Origin: Mucor racemosus
Taxonomy: Eukaryota > Mucoromycota > Mucoromycetes > Mucorales > Mucoraceae
Direction of reading: 5' to 3'
DNA length: 64,000 bases
NCBI GenBank assembly: GCA_027405735.1
Contig: JAPEHQ010000003.1
Coordinates: 3,522,393 to 3,586,392, forward strand
The stretch's first letter is position 1; each line of letters starts with the position of its first letter. Both the position numbers and the translations under genes were made by a program. The notes below the pieces were generated by a model, which did not search any database, had not been told where the DNA came from, and saw nothing but the letters and a program-made list of their open reading frames with translations. Below are positions 21,927-32,875 of this stretch, piece after piece.

Positions 21927-22015
21927 ATATTACACTTTTATTAACAATACATCCTTTGGGTGTATTTATACACATTATTAATTGTAACTACTACGAAGGT
22001 TTTCTTATCTTTGCA
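21927..22015 (-). repeat. LTR-like repeat R5, copy b
   Basis: Matches 8827-8930 closely. On the minus strand it has GTGTATAAATACACCC followed by AATAAA, about 75-120 bases upstream of the transposase ATG, so it may serve as the promoter of the transposase gene (inference). Confidence 0.55.
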
Positions 22016-22750
22016 TAAACACTGAGTTTTTATTTTTTAAAACTCAGAAATTGACCACCCCTACTGTATTGCCTAGATGGCCTCAACATTTATATATTTA
22101 GATTGCCGAAAGCGCTCATTTTGCGACTTTTATTTGTAATCCATTTCTTTTTAGTATTCGAACAGTGTTGGGTTTATTTACATTTGTCAGCAGCTGGCAT
22201 TTATCTGTCAGATATCCCTTTTCGATCTGTTAATGAGATAAAAACTATTTTCGTTTAGAAAGCTTTCCAAATGTCAAATATTCAGTTTATTATCAATTTT
22301 TCCATCTTTTTGTTGGATTTTCTTTTCATGTATTCATATCTAATACATTTATTCCACTGTAATCATTGCTTATTTTGGAAATAGAAAAGTTTCCAATACA
22401 AACAGATTGGCCGAAATTTTTAAAAAATTTCTCTTGTTCCACGTGGATCACTGAAATGCGAAGATTTCTTTTGAATTGGTGTAAAATAAATTCCCTTTTT
22501 AGGATATAAAATAAGCTCAAATAGATTATTAATTTTGATCTGTGACATTGGCAATAAAATCATTGATTGTTATTGATATGAAGAAAATATTTTAAATTTA
22601 TTTATTAGAGATAATGATATAGTACAAATGTCACTATAAACTATGTGACTAAAGGGAGTGGTATAATGGATACAATATATAGGGTATGTACAGGTTTTTA
22701 CAATGGTGTGTGTATATATAATAAAGGTATTTGCATGGTTGCTTTTCAAG
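22016..22750. other. No gene recognised; probable 3' region of the small zinc-protein gene
   Basis: AT-rich sequence. Around 22505-22550 a short segment (ATAAAATAAGCTCAA...) resembles 9280-9345, so it is partly old repeat. Confidence 0.4.
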
Positions 22751-22933
22751 TTATTTCTTGTTGACATTGTTTGATGATAAAGTTTCATTGATTTTTGTAT
22801 GACGAACACATGGACAATCATCTTCATGCGAGAATATTGTAACATCTACACCACAGTTTGGACAGAAAGTGTATTCATTTGTATTGATAGTTGAGATGAT
22901 TGAATTGTAAGATTGCATTATTGTGGCAGGCAT
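22751..22933 (-). CDS. Small hypothetical protein with a CPNCG zinc-binding motif, 60 aa
   Basis: A short frame with an ATG at 22933, ending MSTIN-free and Lys-rich at NVNKK. Residues about 24-41 carry CPNCG...CPC (Cys-X2-Cys, then 13 residues, Cys-X-Cys-X2-His), which could bind one zinc ion. A good TATA box (TATAAATA, minus strand) lies at 22988-22995, about 60 bases upstream, which is the best support that it is a real gene. No family recognised; it could also be a fragment of a larger protein. Confidence 0.4.
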   Translation of the reverse strand: MPATIMQSYNSIISTINTNEYTFCPNCGVDVTIFSHEDDCPCVRHTKINETLSSNNVNKK

Positions 22934-22987
22934 TTGCTGGTTTTTAAGAATAAGGAGAAAAAGTAAGGGGACGAAATTATGGTACCC

Positions 22988-22995
22988 TATTTATA
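22988..22995 (-). promoter_or_regulatory. TATA box of the small CPNCG gene
   Basis: TATAAATA on the minus strand, 55 bases before the ATG at 22933. Confidence 0.4.
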
Positions 22996-25322
22996 CTATT
23001 TCAATTGAGGCTCAGTAAAAGAAAAAAAAGGTAAATTTGAACGGGTCCTGCCAAGGAAAAACCTCTCCGTAAATTGGGAAAAATCAGGTCTCCGGGACCG
23101 TGAGCCTGTCCGGCCAATTCTGCGCCGCAAAATGCTAAACTTGCCTGATTTTTACAAACATTCGAAACTTATGAGTTTTCTATATATTTTGAATCAAATG
23201 GGCGCAGTTTGTGCATTGCATGTCGTATTTTTTGCGATCAATTGCATCTATTCATGCGATTTTACTGCGAAATTGAGTAAATATTTAGGTTTCTCCGCTT
23301 GTTAATAGGCTTAATTTTGGCCCGGATCCAATAAATATAAAAGTAATTTACATGTAGGGAACACCCACCTGATTTGTATCACCCCAACTCACAAATGATA
23401 AGGCCAAATCTTGGCTAAATAGCTTAGTTATCAAGCTTAATTAAGGTCTCACGACCTGTCTATATCTCAAGCAAGTAAAATTCACGAGTCTATGCCAATT
23501 TTTTATTCAACTTTCCAAGCTTTTCTTTTGTTATCTTTTCCTTTGAAACTATCACAAAAATTTTTATTTTGTTGCATAAAATCATACTTTACTCAGTGTT
23601 TTCATGATGATTGTATATGTTTCATTGACCAATTGTGTACCATTACTTGCTTATTGGCTATAATTAAAGAATAATGACTTGTCAAACAAGGAATTCTATA
23701 AGCTTGTATCCAAGCATCCATTAATTTATACTTCAGCGCATTCATTCATATATAGCAAGGGTCCAGTTCATGAAATTTTTCAGCCATATAATCAAATATT
23801 GATTCTAGATAAAAAAAAAAAAACTCATGTAACTGCGGCAATAAATCTCGAGTATGACAAGCTCAGCAAATCAAAAACCACTGAGCAGAGCATACCATTG
23901 ATTCATTGTAACAAAAGGGTTTATTGGTTATAATTAGAATGAGAGACTTTTTTTAACTTTTCCATCAAAATTTTTTGAAAATTCATAGTTTTTGATTTAA
24001 TTAAAAAAATTTCCTCGTTCTAATTGATTCAACTCAAAAACAGTCTGCTCCATGAATACCGTAGATTCAGCAGCACAACAAAATATCAGCACTTTTTTCT
24101 GTTTAATATCCCATCACAAATAGTGTCTCAAAACAAAGAAAGCGATTCCTGAATAGTATGCAACTTGATGGTGAACAACAAGCTTGTGCTAAAAATATCG
24201 ACTACGAATTTATAAATCTCGTGTACAGGCCTTTTTATTTTATTTTTAGCGTAAAAAAAAATACAAAAACATTTTTAAGGTGTTGTACTTATCTTATCTA
24301 AGTATGATTTTGTAGGCCAAGTATTTTTTTTCATGTCAAATAATCTTTTGAAGTTTGTTTGTAATGCAAAAATTCAATTGTCTCGTAAAATGAATCTCAG
24401 ATCGTAGAAAAGTATTTGAGGCACCTTGCATGTTTTTGACAAAAAGCTCAACTTTAAAGACGCATAACTATGCCAATACGCATGATAAACTTTTGGTATA
24501 AAGCTGAATGTATTTCTATGCTTCTTAGCTTTCTAATGGTGGTATCCACGTATTTGTGATGTACCTAGAAAATGCACGCTCCGATTTTGAAAATTACTTT
24601 TCTGGAAAAAGTAAAGAAAAAGTTGTTAGGTATCTCATGTCGTTTAAAAAGCAACAAAAACTTTTCTTAAACTATGCAAAATTAGTATCAAAAAATACGT
24701 TAGAGTACGAAAATTATTTTTATATTAGTCCTGTTTTATTTCAAAGTGATTTAACGCGGTTTCTCTGTACTTATCTTTATTTTCCCTTGATTTCACGCTT
24801 GTGGCACGATAAAATCTGGAGAATGCTAGTGGTCCTTTCAGCACTTTGATAATGCATGGCATGCTGCCAATTGTAAGATAAACTTGTCAATGAAAAGGCG
24901 TAAACGCATATTACTTACTAAAAGAAGGGGAAATGTGTTGCCATCGTCTCTTTTCTATGAACCAAGGTTACTGGAAAAATGCTGCTTATAAATCAATGAA
25001 TTATATCTTGTCACCTGCAAAGCCTATCATTATTCAAGTACTTCTGCTGTGTTTTGTAGAGTAGTTTACATATTGAAATATTTTATATGTATATTGAAAT
25101 CCTATCTTTAGAATGGTTCATTACAAATTTTCCTGAGGCACAGCTATAGTGTCTGCATGAAATGCCTATTTGTCAAGCAACTTCAGGTGAAGAAAATACA
25201 ATTATAAGGTAATAAAAATATGGTTTGACATTGTCATGAGCTTTTCCTTATATTTTACATACTATCATTATTTCACTCGATGATATTTCTTAATATTTTT
25301 TGATATCCTTTATTTTAATCAT
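22996..25322. other. Gene-free stretch with a GC-richer island
   Basis: Positions about 23036-23335 are clearly richer in GC than the surroundings (for example TCCGGGACCGTGAGCCTGTC near 23092) and may be an old transposon or repeat. Short frames at 23679-23933 and 24556-24849 (+) show no recognisable domain. No other feature is supported. Confidence 0.4.
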
Positions 25323-26558
25323 TTAATTATCAGTATCCATTGGGTCTGCTGCTTCGAACAATACAGCAGCGGCAGGATCAGAAGGTTCTGACTCATTGTT
25401 GTTTTCTGTAGTGGTATTAGCGGCAGCGCCACCAGGACCAGTAGCTCTGGTTCTACCTGTATCTTCACCGAGTAAGTCCAAATATCTTTGCAGTGCTTCA
25501 CCTTCAACAATTTCAAATGGATGACCCTCGCCTACAATACCGAGAGATGTGTTATCGATATTAAGGTCTTTGTCTTGTTGCAATGTGTCACGGAGTGCTT
25601 GAAGACCATGACGAACAAGTTCTTCCAAGGAAGCTACGATTCAAATGAATTTAATTAGCATTTAAACCCTCCTCTCATTAATATAATTTAGCATAATTTA
25701 CCATTAGTGAAATTTTCACGATATCTCTCAAGATATGTCTTGGCTGATTGAGATCGAGCACCGATAGACATGGCATAATATTCAAAGCTAGTACCGGAAG
25801 GAGAACATTCGAAAAGATGAGGTCCAGTTTCCTATTCATTTTATTAGTCTATGCATCCTTCAATCCGTCCTCTTTGTTGAAATCTTATATTTACATCATA
25901 ACCAATGACAAGGAGACCAACACCATAAGGTCTACGTCCATATTGTTGAGTGTTTACTTGTGCCTCTATAAAATGTCGAATCAAACAAAAAGTTAAAAAA
26001 AAAACGAGATTGCATATTTCTATATAAACTGATCAGCTTACTGTCGGCAATGGCGTTGACAATTCTTTGTGTAGGCAAAGGTCTATCGTACAACATCTTT
26101 GACTTCATAGCTTCTGAACGCATAAAATTACTATTGTAATATTTTTTGTTAACATCGAAATTCGATAATACAAGTACCGTTCTTACCTCAAAACACGGGC
26201 ATCAGAAGTTAAACCCGCAATACCAATACCCATATGGTCATCTACTTTAATTAATTTCTTTTGGTAAGATGCCAACTCACCGGATGAACGCTATGAGAAA
26301 TAAAAGAAATGTCAATTATATGAAATGTAGTTATAAAATATTAATTTACCTTGAGTGCGAGCAAAACTGCAAATTTATCACTTCTTAAACCAATAGCAGC
26401 AGAACCTTGTTTTACTGCTTCAACGGCATATTCAACTTGATGAATACGACCTTGGGGTGACCAGGTCGAGACATCGTTATCGTATTGATTTCTAAACTAT
26501 AACGAAGAATAAGTATTGCAGGATGGGGGGCTTCATTATTCTCTCTTTGCTTTACCAT
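25323..26558 (-). CDS. PSMA1: 20S proteasome subunit alpha-6 (PSMA1/Pre5), 284 aa, 7 exons
   Basis: Structural alpha-ring subunit of the 20S proteasome, which gates substrate entry; alpha subunits are not catalytic. Proposed exons are 26558-26556 (the ATG alone), 26496-26350, 26290-26187, 26130-26042, 25965-25895, 25831-25702 and 25633-25323. All introns are 56-76 bases with GT..AG ends, and total coding length is divisible by 3. The N-terminus shows the alpha-type signature [24 protein letters not shown]1-specific stretches include FDRPLP-like [27 protein letters not shown], and [14 protein letters not shown]. The C-terminal tail, rich in Ala, Asn, Glu and Asp, is about 50 residues longer than the yeast subunit, as in animal PSMA1. 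The one-codon first exon is unusual but well supported: the intron begins directly after the ATG. Confidence 0.93.
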
Positions 26559-26641
26559 AATTTATATATCGAGTTGTATGAAAAATAGTTGTCCTGCACT
26601 TCGCGTCTCTACATTACGAATATAAATGTATTTGGATAGTG

Positions 26642-26677
26642 ACTCTTTAAGCTTTGAACGCGCGGCCGTCAAAGAGT
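26642..26677. promoter_or_regulatory. GC-rich dyad upstream of PSMA1
   Basis: Inverted repeat ACTCTTT...AAAGAGT (26642-26648 and 26671-26677), with an inner pair CTTTGA/TCAAAG around the core ACGCGCGGCCG. It lies about 85-120 bases upstream of the PSMA1 ATG in otherwise AT-rich DNA. A candidate regulatory site only. Confidence 0.3.
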
Positions 26678-28027
26678 TGTTAGATGTCCTGATGACGTAC
26701 TTGAGCGGTTTCCTAATGAAAATGATGCTTTGCTTCATTCACAGGTTTTCTGGATCATAGAGTCTCTGTTGAGCTTTCTACTTTTTTCTTGTAAATAGTC
26801 TTCTTCGAGATAATTCGCCTATAGCTAATTTTTTTAAGGAATATTCATTCTTCAAAAGTAATTTCCATAGATTTTTTTCTATCAGAAAATTTCTTTGTAA
26901 TAAAAAAAGCTTTTTAATCTTGTGTGGAGTACAATATTTGTATATTTTATGAAAAAAGTGTAAAATCATCATGAGCAATATTCAGGGGTAATCATTGATT
27001 TCGGAATTCGTTGCTATGGCAATGTTTCATGTAGAAAAAAATAGATCTCACCCTAAAACAAGCACGTTAAAAGACAACGAGTATATAGTATCTTCTCCGT
27101 GATTCGACACACATTTGAAAATCGAAACTTGCTGTTTTTTTTTCTACATTTGACGTAAATGCTGGCTATTCTCCCAATTTTTACTTTACCATTCCAAGAT
27201 CAGATCAAAAGATTTTTTGGCCTTGAAAAATCATTATGTTACTATGACATATACTAATGAAATATAACTCAAATCAACTGAAATTTTATCCTGTATTTTT
27301 TGTTTTGCTGTTAATTGTTGAAACTAGTGGCTCTTCCTTTATAAGCACCACCACAACTAAAATCAGGTAATAGATAACAGATTAAACACTCATGTAACTG
27401 AATGTCTATGTATTATTTCAAAATCTATATAAAGATACATCGAGTATATACAAAGTAAATTGCATGTTTTTTTATGAAAAAGGACGAGAAAATTACATTT
27501 CGATATACGAAATTAATACGTTCCTGAAAAGCGTACATTAATTTCGTTTTTCTTTGTGGCCCTGTCAATTCTTGATGTAATTAGGAGTAAGCAATTCATC
27601 ACTTTAGAAACTGAAGCAACACAATTATCTCCTTAATTAACAAGACTATGAAGCTATTGTTCAACTGAGTTGCTTTAATTTATATATATAAGTTTGTGAA
27701 ACAGTAATGCTTAATGAAATATAAACCTCGAGTTCCAGACTCACCTATTTTTTTATTTTTAAAAGAAATTATAATTAATGTAAAAGCAAATCATTTTTCT
27801 GTATCTGATCTAGTAAAAAAAAATAGTTTGATTTTTATCACTTATATTAAAAAACACATAGCAGTTTTAGGTCTAATAATCATACATCCATAAAACAATC
27901 AATAAAAATCAAGGAGGTAAACAGGCTTTTCAAATGTATAAAAAAAAAAAGATAAAAGAAGCTATATCCGGTATTTGTGTACCTTCTCTTTTCTTGTATA
28001 GTATATGAGCTTTATTATTTCATTTAT
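26678..28027. other. Intergenic region, no gene recognised
   Basis: AT-rich; a 66-codon minus-strand frame at 26778-26978 is Lys/Leu-rich and probably chance. It should hold the 3' end of the small membrane-protein transcript. Confidence 0.5.
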
Positions 28028-28429
28028 TTAATAACGATGAGTATATTGCTGTTGTTGTTGCATTTGTTGTGGTTGAGGATAGTCGGGCATTTTGTGAAAT
28101 CCATTACCATCAACAGGCACAGTTTCTGAGAAACCGCCACCAGAAGCATTTTGAACCATCATCATGTGTCCTTGATTTTCAGCTGCCAATCTTTTGCGCA
28201 TGCTCTTGATACTGCGAACAATATACCATATTAAAATGGATAAAACTAATATAACAAGAACAATAATAAAGACGTATCTATCATTCTTTTTGAGCCAACT
28301 TTCCTTTTTTACGTCTGAGTTGCCATAATCATCATTGAATCCATTTGCTGAAACATTTGGTGTTTGTTGTGCTAATACAACTGATGAAAGTGACATGAAA
28401 AACATGAAATTTAAGTAGTTTGGCATCAT
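28028..28429 (-). CDS. Small single-pass membrane protein, 133 aa
   Basis: Unknown function. Residues 1-20 look like a cleavable signal peptide ending VVLA, followed by a short lumenal or extracellular segment with one possible N-glycosylation site (NVS at 25-27). A hydrophobic transmembrane segment at about 52-71 follows (VFIIVLVILVLSILIWYIV), then a basic cytosolic flank (RSIKSMRKR) and a Gly/Gln-rich tail ending in a run of glutamines. This predicts type I topology. The ATG at 28429 is followed by a second ATG; either may be used. The layout resembles many small fungal plasma-membrane or vesicle proteins but no family is recognised. Confidence 0.7.
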   Translation of the reverse strand: MMPNYLNFMFFMSLSSVVLAQQTPNVSANGFNDDYGNSDVKKESWLKKNDRYVFIIVLVILVLSILIWYIVRSIKSMRKRLAAENQGHMMMVQNASGGGFSETVPVDGNGFHKMPDYPQPQQMQQQQQYTHRY

Positions 28430-28703
28430 TTTTTTTTAATTGATTTAATCGTAACAGATTGTAGAAGGAACGGAGAAAAGTAAATTTTAGGTTAAAATGA
28501 GTGATTAACCTCTAAAGAGAGAAGAGAAAAGGTGATAAAGGAAAGAGAGAAATAGTGGTAAATTGTCAATAGCAGTTCTACACGATATTCATTTACTCAA
28601 TTTGTCGCCCCTGTAAAAATAGCAGTGTGAGTCTCTTTTTCTCAATATAATAAAACTGATTGGCTTGTTAAAATTAGAGTGTTAATGAATTCAAAAATAG
28701 TTT

Positions 28704-29950
28704 TTATTTATGCATTGCTTCGTGTACTTCTTTAATACAAGGAACAGATGCCATTGATCCTTCGCGCTGAACTGCAATCGAAGATGCAAAGTTGGCTTCT
28801 TGTAAAGCTACTTCAACTCTATGAAAATATTCCTCTTTTTCGCCTCGAATAAATGCAGCCAAAAAATATCCCTAAATCAAGTTAATCACTGGTTCTATCT
28901 AGAGTAGCCATACAAAAAACTGTACTTACAACAAATGTATCTCCTGCCGCAGTTGTATCCTTTACATCGACTTTTCTACTGGGTACTTTGAAGTCTTGAA
29001 TTTTATCATTTTGTCTGAATTTAGCAACTACACCTTCACCACCTAAAGTAATAACGATGCCTTGCATTTGATCAAAATTTTGCAAGAGTTCAGTTGCTAA
29101 ATCCAAGCCAATAACATCCTTTTTACTACCGCCAAGCTCTTCATATAAGGCTTGTGCCTCGTGCTCATTTACAACAAGAATTGTAACCTTATCAAAAGGA
29201 AAATCTTGTAAAATACCCTTTGTAAGAGGTGCTGGATTAAAGAATACATTGAGCCCCTTTTCAGCTGCCAATTTCATAATTTCTCCACCATGACTAATTT
29301 CATTTTGCTGCACAATCCAATCACCAGGATTGAATGACTCGAGAACAGTAACAGCTTCTTCGACAGTATAAGTACCATTGGTGCCAGGATAGAGAACAAT
29401 ACAGTTATCACCTGTATTTTTACTGACTTGAATAAATGCACGTCCATTTCTCTATTGATGTGTGTCAAATTTCAATCTAATAAAAAGTCAAGATATAAAA
29501 CTTTACCTCATTTTCCTTAACTCTAGAATATGTCATATCAACACCATTTTCATTCATAAAGTCTTTAATCTTTATAACGTATATTAGTTTTTGTATTTAT
29601 CTATAACAAATGTAACTTTTTTTTTCTTTTTTACCCAAACAGCATCATGGCCAAAGTTACCAGAATGGTAAACACGTCCTCCGGCCTAAAATCAAAAACT
29701 TGAATCAATCAACATTTTCTACCAGTATTTGAATTTTCACTTACTTTTGCAAATGCAATGGACTGATTCGCGCCTAAAATATAAACAGGTTATCCAATGT
29801 TTGTTTTTATAAATCTTATAAACTCGTACCTTTACCGCCAGCGCGAACAAAGTATTCTGTGGATGATAGGGTTTCACCTGACAAACAAATATGAGGTACA
29901 ATAAAAGACTCGTCAATATTGACAGAACCGTAGTTGAGGATTTTGCTCAT
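28704..29950 (-). CDS. RBKS: Ribokinase, 317 aa, 6 exons
   Basis: PfkB-family sugar kinase that phosphorylates D-ribose to ribose-5-phosphate with ATP, feeding the pentose phosphate pathway. Proposed exons are 29950-29830, 29773-29745, 29685-29635, 29569-29507, 29451-28930 and 28871-28704; introns (55-65 bases) have GT..AG ends and the spliced length is divisible by 3. The N-terminal substrate motif AGGKGANQSIAFAKAGG spans three exons (GGKGAN at about 38-43). The C-terminal ATP and catalytic motif DTTAAGDTFVGYFLAA crosses the last intron, with the catalytic base Asp259. The frame is complete with normal length. An exon of only 29 bases is notable. Ribokinase rather than another PfkB enzyme is supported by the overall layout (NPAP, VNEHEAQAL). 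Confidence 0.92.
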
Positions 29951-30421
29951 TTTACAAAAGTTTTTAAAAGTGAATAACTAAAAGAAAAAAAGCTAAGGAA
30001 TTGCAATGTTTTAGCGTATTTATTATGCAAAAAAAAAACTCACGCAACTATATCAACATTTAACCGGGAAATGCGTTGTGCACAGATTTCCTTGAAACAA
30101 CACTGGGAACCGGACTTCATGTAATGTGGAAAGACGCTGGAAAATGGAAAAATTGGAGGCAGCGTTATATAAATGAAAAGGTTTCCTACTTAAATATCCT
30201 GTATCCATGCAATTACGATTTTTGGTTGCTATGGTAACAAATTCAGGAACAATTCTAGAGAATCACATAATACCATTTACATACAATTTATTATGATAAT
30301 TTGAAAAAGAAAATTGGGAAAATGATGGGTAATTTATATTAAGTTGATCGGGGTAAATTGAGAAAGGGGGAGGGGAGTTGGAGTGAAGTCTCTGAAATTA
30401 AGCAGAAAATATATCTAATAT
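29951..30421. other. Intergenic region between ribokinase and secreted-protein genes
   Basis: Upstream region of ribokinase and 3' region of the next minus-strand gene. A purine-rich stretch (AGAAAGGGGGAGGGGAG, 30361-30377) stands out. No coding feature. Confidence 0.45.
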
Positions 30422-30862
30422 TTAATCAACAACATTGACCTTGACAGTTTCAACAGCAGTAATTTGACCACGACGAAGTTGAACAAGTTCCTTGAAATCA
30501 ACGGCATAAGATCCAGGCTTAGTGCTCTTGGGAATCTTCCACTTCTTGGTATAAGTGACATATTTACTTTCCTTTGCTGAAACAGGGCAGCCATGGGAAA
30601 TGATGGCAATTTTTTGTTGCTTGGTATTTCCAGTTCTCTTGTGGAAGTTAATGTTTAATTTGAGAGCCTTACCAGCAGAGACATTGTTCTTAATGAGAGG
30701 TTGCATAACATATTTAACAACCAAGTTTTCACCAGCACGGAGATCTTGTCCACTCTTTGGTGATGAAATCTTAATAAATTGAAGTTGAGAATACACACTT
30801 GCGTATGTAGTTTGGATAAAAACAAAGCATAAAACAGCAAGTAAAAACAATGCCTTGACCAT
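30422..30862 (-). CDS. Small secreted protein, possibly Kre9/Knh-like, 146 aa
   Basis: Predicted secreted or cell-wall protein. Residues 1-21 form a signal peptide (MVKALFLLAVLCFVFIQTTY, cut probably after TTYA). The mature part begins near SVYSQLQF and has the pattern ISSPKSGQDLRAGENLVVKY, resembling the Ig-like domain of Kre9/Knh1 and related Ser/Thr-rich GPI-anchored wall proteins (P-x-x-G-x-x-x-x-A-G-E). It is basic and has no C-terminal hydrophobic GPI signal, so it is likely released. It has one internal cysteine (residue 92, HGCP). No intron. A TATA-like TATATAAA (minus strand, 30934-30941) lies about 75 bases upstream. Family assignment is tentative. Confidence 0.65.
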   Translation of the reverse strand: MVKALFLLAVLCFVFIQTTYASVYSQLQFIKISSPKSGQDLRAGENLVVKYVMQPLIKNNVSAGKALKLNINFHKRTGNTKQQKIAIISHGCPVSAKESKYVTYTKKWKIPKSTKPGSYAVDFKELVQLRRGQITAVETVKVNVVD

Positions 30863-30933
30863 TTTTCTTTATTTGTTTTAATGAAAAAGAAACAGAAAAA
30901 AAAAACGTAAAGAAAAAGGCCGTATAAATTTGA

Positions 30934-30941
30934 TTTATATA
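30934..30941 (-). promoter_or_regulatory. TATA box of the small secreted-protein gene
   Basis: TATATAAA on the minus strand, 72 bases upstream of the ATG at 30862. Confidence 0.45.
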
Positions 30942-31835
30942 GGCTATTATCTATACGGCTACACAAGTCAAATTAGCTGATTTTAAAGAGTTCCCTTTCT
31001 AATGGATTTTTACTTTCCATGCCTTCTTTTTGGTCGATTAGACATGGTTACACTGCCCACAAAAAGATGTAAAATTTACTGTCAATTTATATTCCAAGGC
31101 AAATAACGAACTAAACTCTTCAAGTCCGCAAATTATATCCTGGTTATACATTGCACCACAGCCCTCGATTCTCTCAAGTATAAGTATCTGGTCAATGCTG
31201 CTAAAAGCCAAGAGATTGAAAGAAGTTGCTTTACATTGTTCATTTTGCTAATTTTAGCTAAAAGCCTAAATAACCCTTCATCATTTACAGAAATATGAAT
31301 TTACTCGGTAATCCATAGCATTTGAATACAATTTATATTTTGATCCCCTTTTACTTCAATTCCTTGGATTTTTCACAATGAATGCTCCGGTTTTTTGTTT
31401 CTCCAGATGTTAATTTTACAGAATTAATTTTGTATGTATAAATAAAACAGAAATCATAAAAAAGTAATAAACATGTGTTTTTCGATTATTTAGGTGTGAT
31501 ACCAGCTTCCTAATTGCAACATTCCATGCTGCTATTTAAAGATCTGTTTGACAAAAGTAATTATAAATATTTATTGCCACAAAACAGACCAATCCTTAAT
31601 TATACTTGGGCCATAACGTGGTATATAGGTTTTTTTTGGATATGCGGACATCTAAGCTTATTGTTTTGTCATTCAATAAATATAAATACACAACACGGTG
31701 CCTTCTATACCAAAATGACTACACTACCCAATTCGTGCATTTGGCCGGACCAATTTTTGTATTTGGGTAAACCAAATAGCGCTTTTAGGTAACTCAAATT
31801 GCACTTCTAGCAATCTTAAATGGCGCATTTATTAA
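30942..31835. other. Intergenic region, no gene recognised
   Basis: A 92-codon frame at 31514-31792 (+) has no family resemblance; it ends just before the HEATR5-like fragment and is not part of it. Confidence 0.45.
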
Positions 31836-32652
31836 GTGCCCAGATGGAGAACTCAGTTGTTTGCATTGGAATGTCTGCAGCAGATAATTGTACTGATTTA
31901 TGCAAGTGGTATCCGCGAGCATTTTGATCCCATTTTGGCTTGTAGACGTAGACAACAAGCTGGTTTGGGTGATTTCCTGATTTTCTGTGTTCCTGATTTA
32001 ATCAGACTGTCCTTCACTGCTGCAATTGCTCATGTCAATGAACTGAGATTAGCAGATATCAATCTGCACAAACCGGTAATCGAGAAGTCCTCCAACACAT
32101 TGAATGCTGATCTGAAATACCTGTTGCTATTGTTGTTGGAACAGTACTCTGATCAGATTGGCGCTGCACTTACGCCCGCATTTGGTACTGACTCTTCCTG
32201 TGAAATTGTATCTGCTGCTGTGCGAGTGTGTGCTATCTATGTTGGTAATGGTATTGTCAAGGATTTATATAGGCTGGGCCATGTTTTAAAGCTCTTGATT
32301 TCAGCGTTGGATAGTGAATCCAAGCTGCCTGGTGGGGGGCGAAGTAAAGGATTTGAGTCCTCATGCTTCTGTCATTGTCAAACTGTTTGTGCTTAACACC
32401 TAATTGAAGCAGGTATTGCAGCATAATTTAGGTGTTCTGAGTCCCATGTAGTTGCGTTCCCTGCAGAATTATACCCGGATCGGTCTGGAGTCTGATATTG
32501 TCGTTTTGTCCAGCCGATCAACAGATCGTATCCAAGCCTCTTCTATCAGTGGCATTGATTCTATGTACTCTGCCGCCACCAAAGATGTCATATTGCCTTA
32601 TTATCGTCGATCTTGGCTCAAAATTATGGAATATGTGGCTACTTTTATTTAA
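31836..32652 (+). pseudogene. HEATR5/Laa1-like HEAT-repeat gene fragment
   Basis: Fragment of a HEATR5 (yeast Laa1) homologue, a large HEAT-repeat protein that works with AP-1 in clathrin traffic. 31836-32340 encodes WRTQLFALECLQQI..., FLIFCVPDLIRLSFTAA, and YSDQIGAALTPAFGT..., which match the middle of that family in order. The frame shifts near the G-run at 32334-32339; the continuation in another frame reads DLSPHASVIVKLFVLN, then a stop. A further piece at 32452-32652 ends ATKDVILPYYRRSWLKIMEYVA, again HEATR5-like. There is no start codon, a stop lies directly before 31836, and the protein would be only a small part of the usual 1,500-2,000 residues. This is a dead partial copy; the parent gene is presumably elsewhere. 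Confidence 0.8.
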
Positions 32653-32875
32653 AAAAAGCACCGTCCATGACAGAGGCCATCAATAGCAACCCTGATTCAG
32701 AGTAATCAGACAACCGCCCATCGAATCTATTTTACGTCTTGTTTGGTCTGTGCATAGAAAGTTTTTTTTGTAGATAAAAGGTGCATTCATTGTGTAGTGA
32801 AAATCACAACATTTTGATGGATAGAAATTACAGGACCAAGATGCTGTGTTTGCTTCAGGATTTTTAAAAGGGTTT

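Noticed and set aside
23679..23933. 84-codon frame (+)
   Set aside because: Starts at TTG, contains a poly-Lys run from poly-A, and has no family resemblance.
24556..24849. 97-codon frame (+)
   Set aside because: Lys/Phe/Tyr-rich as expected from AT-rich DNA, with no domain and no splice or promoter support.
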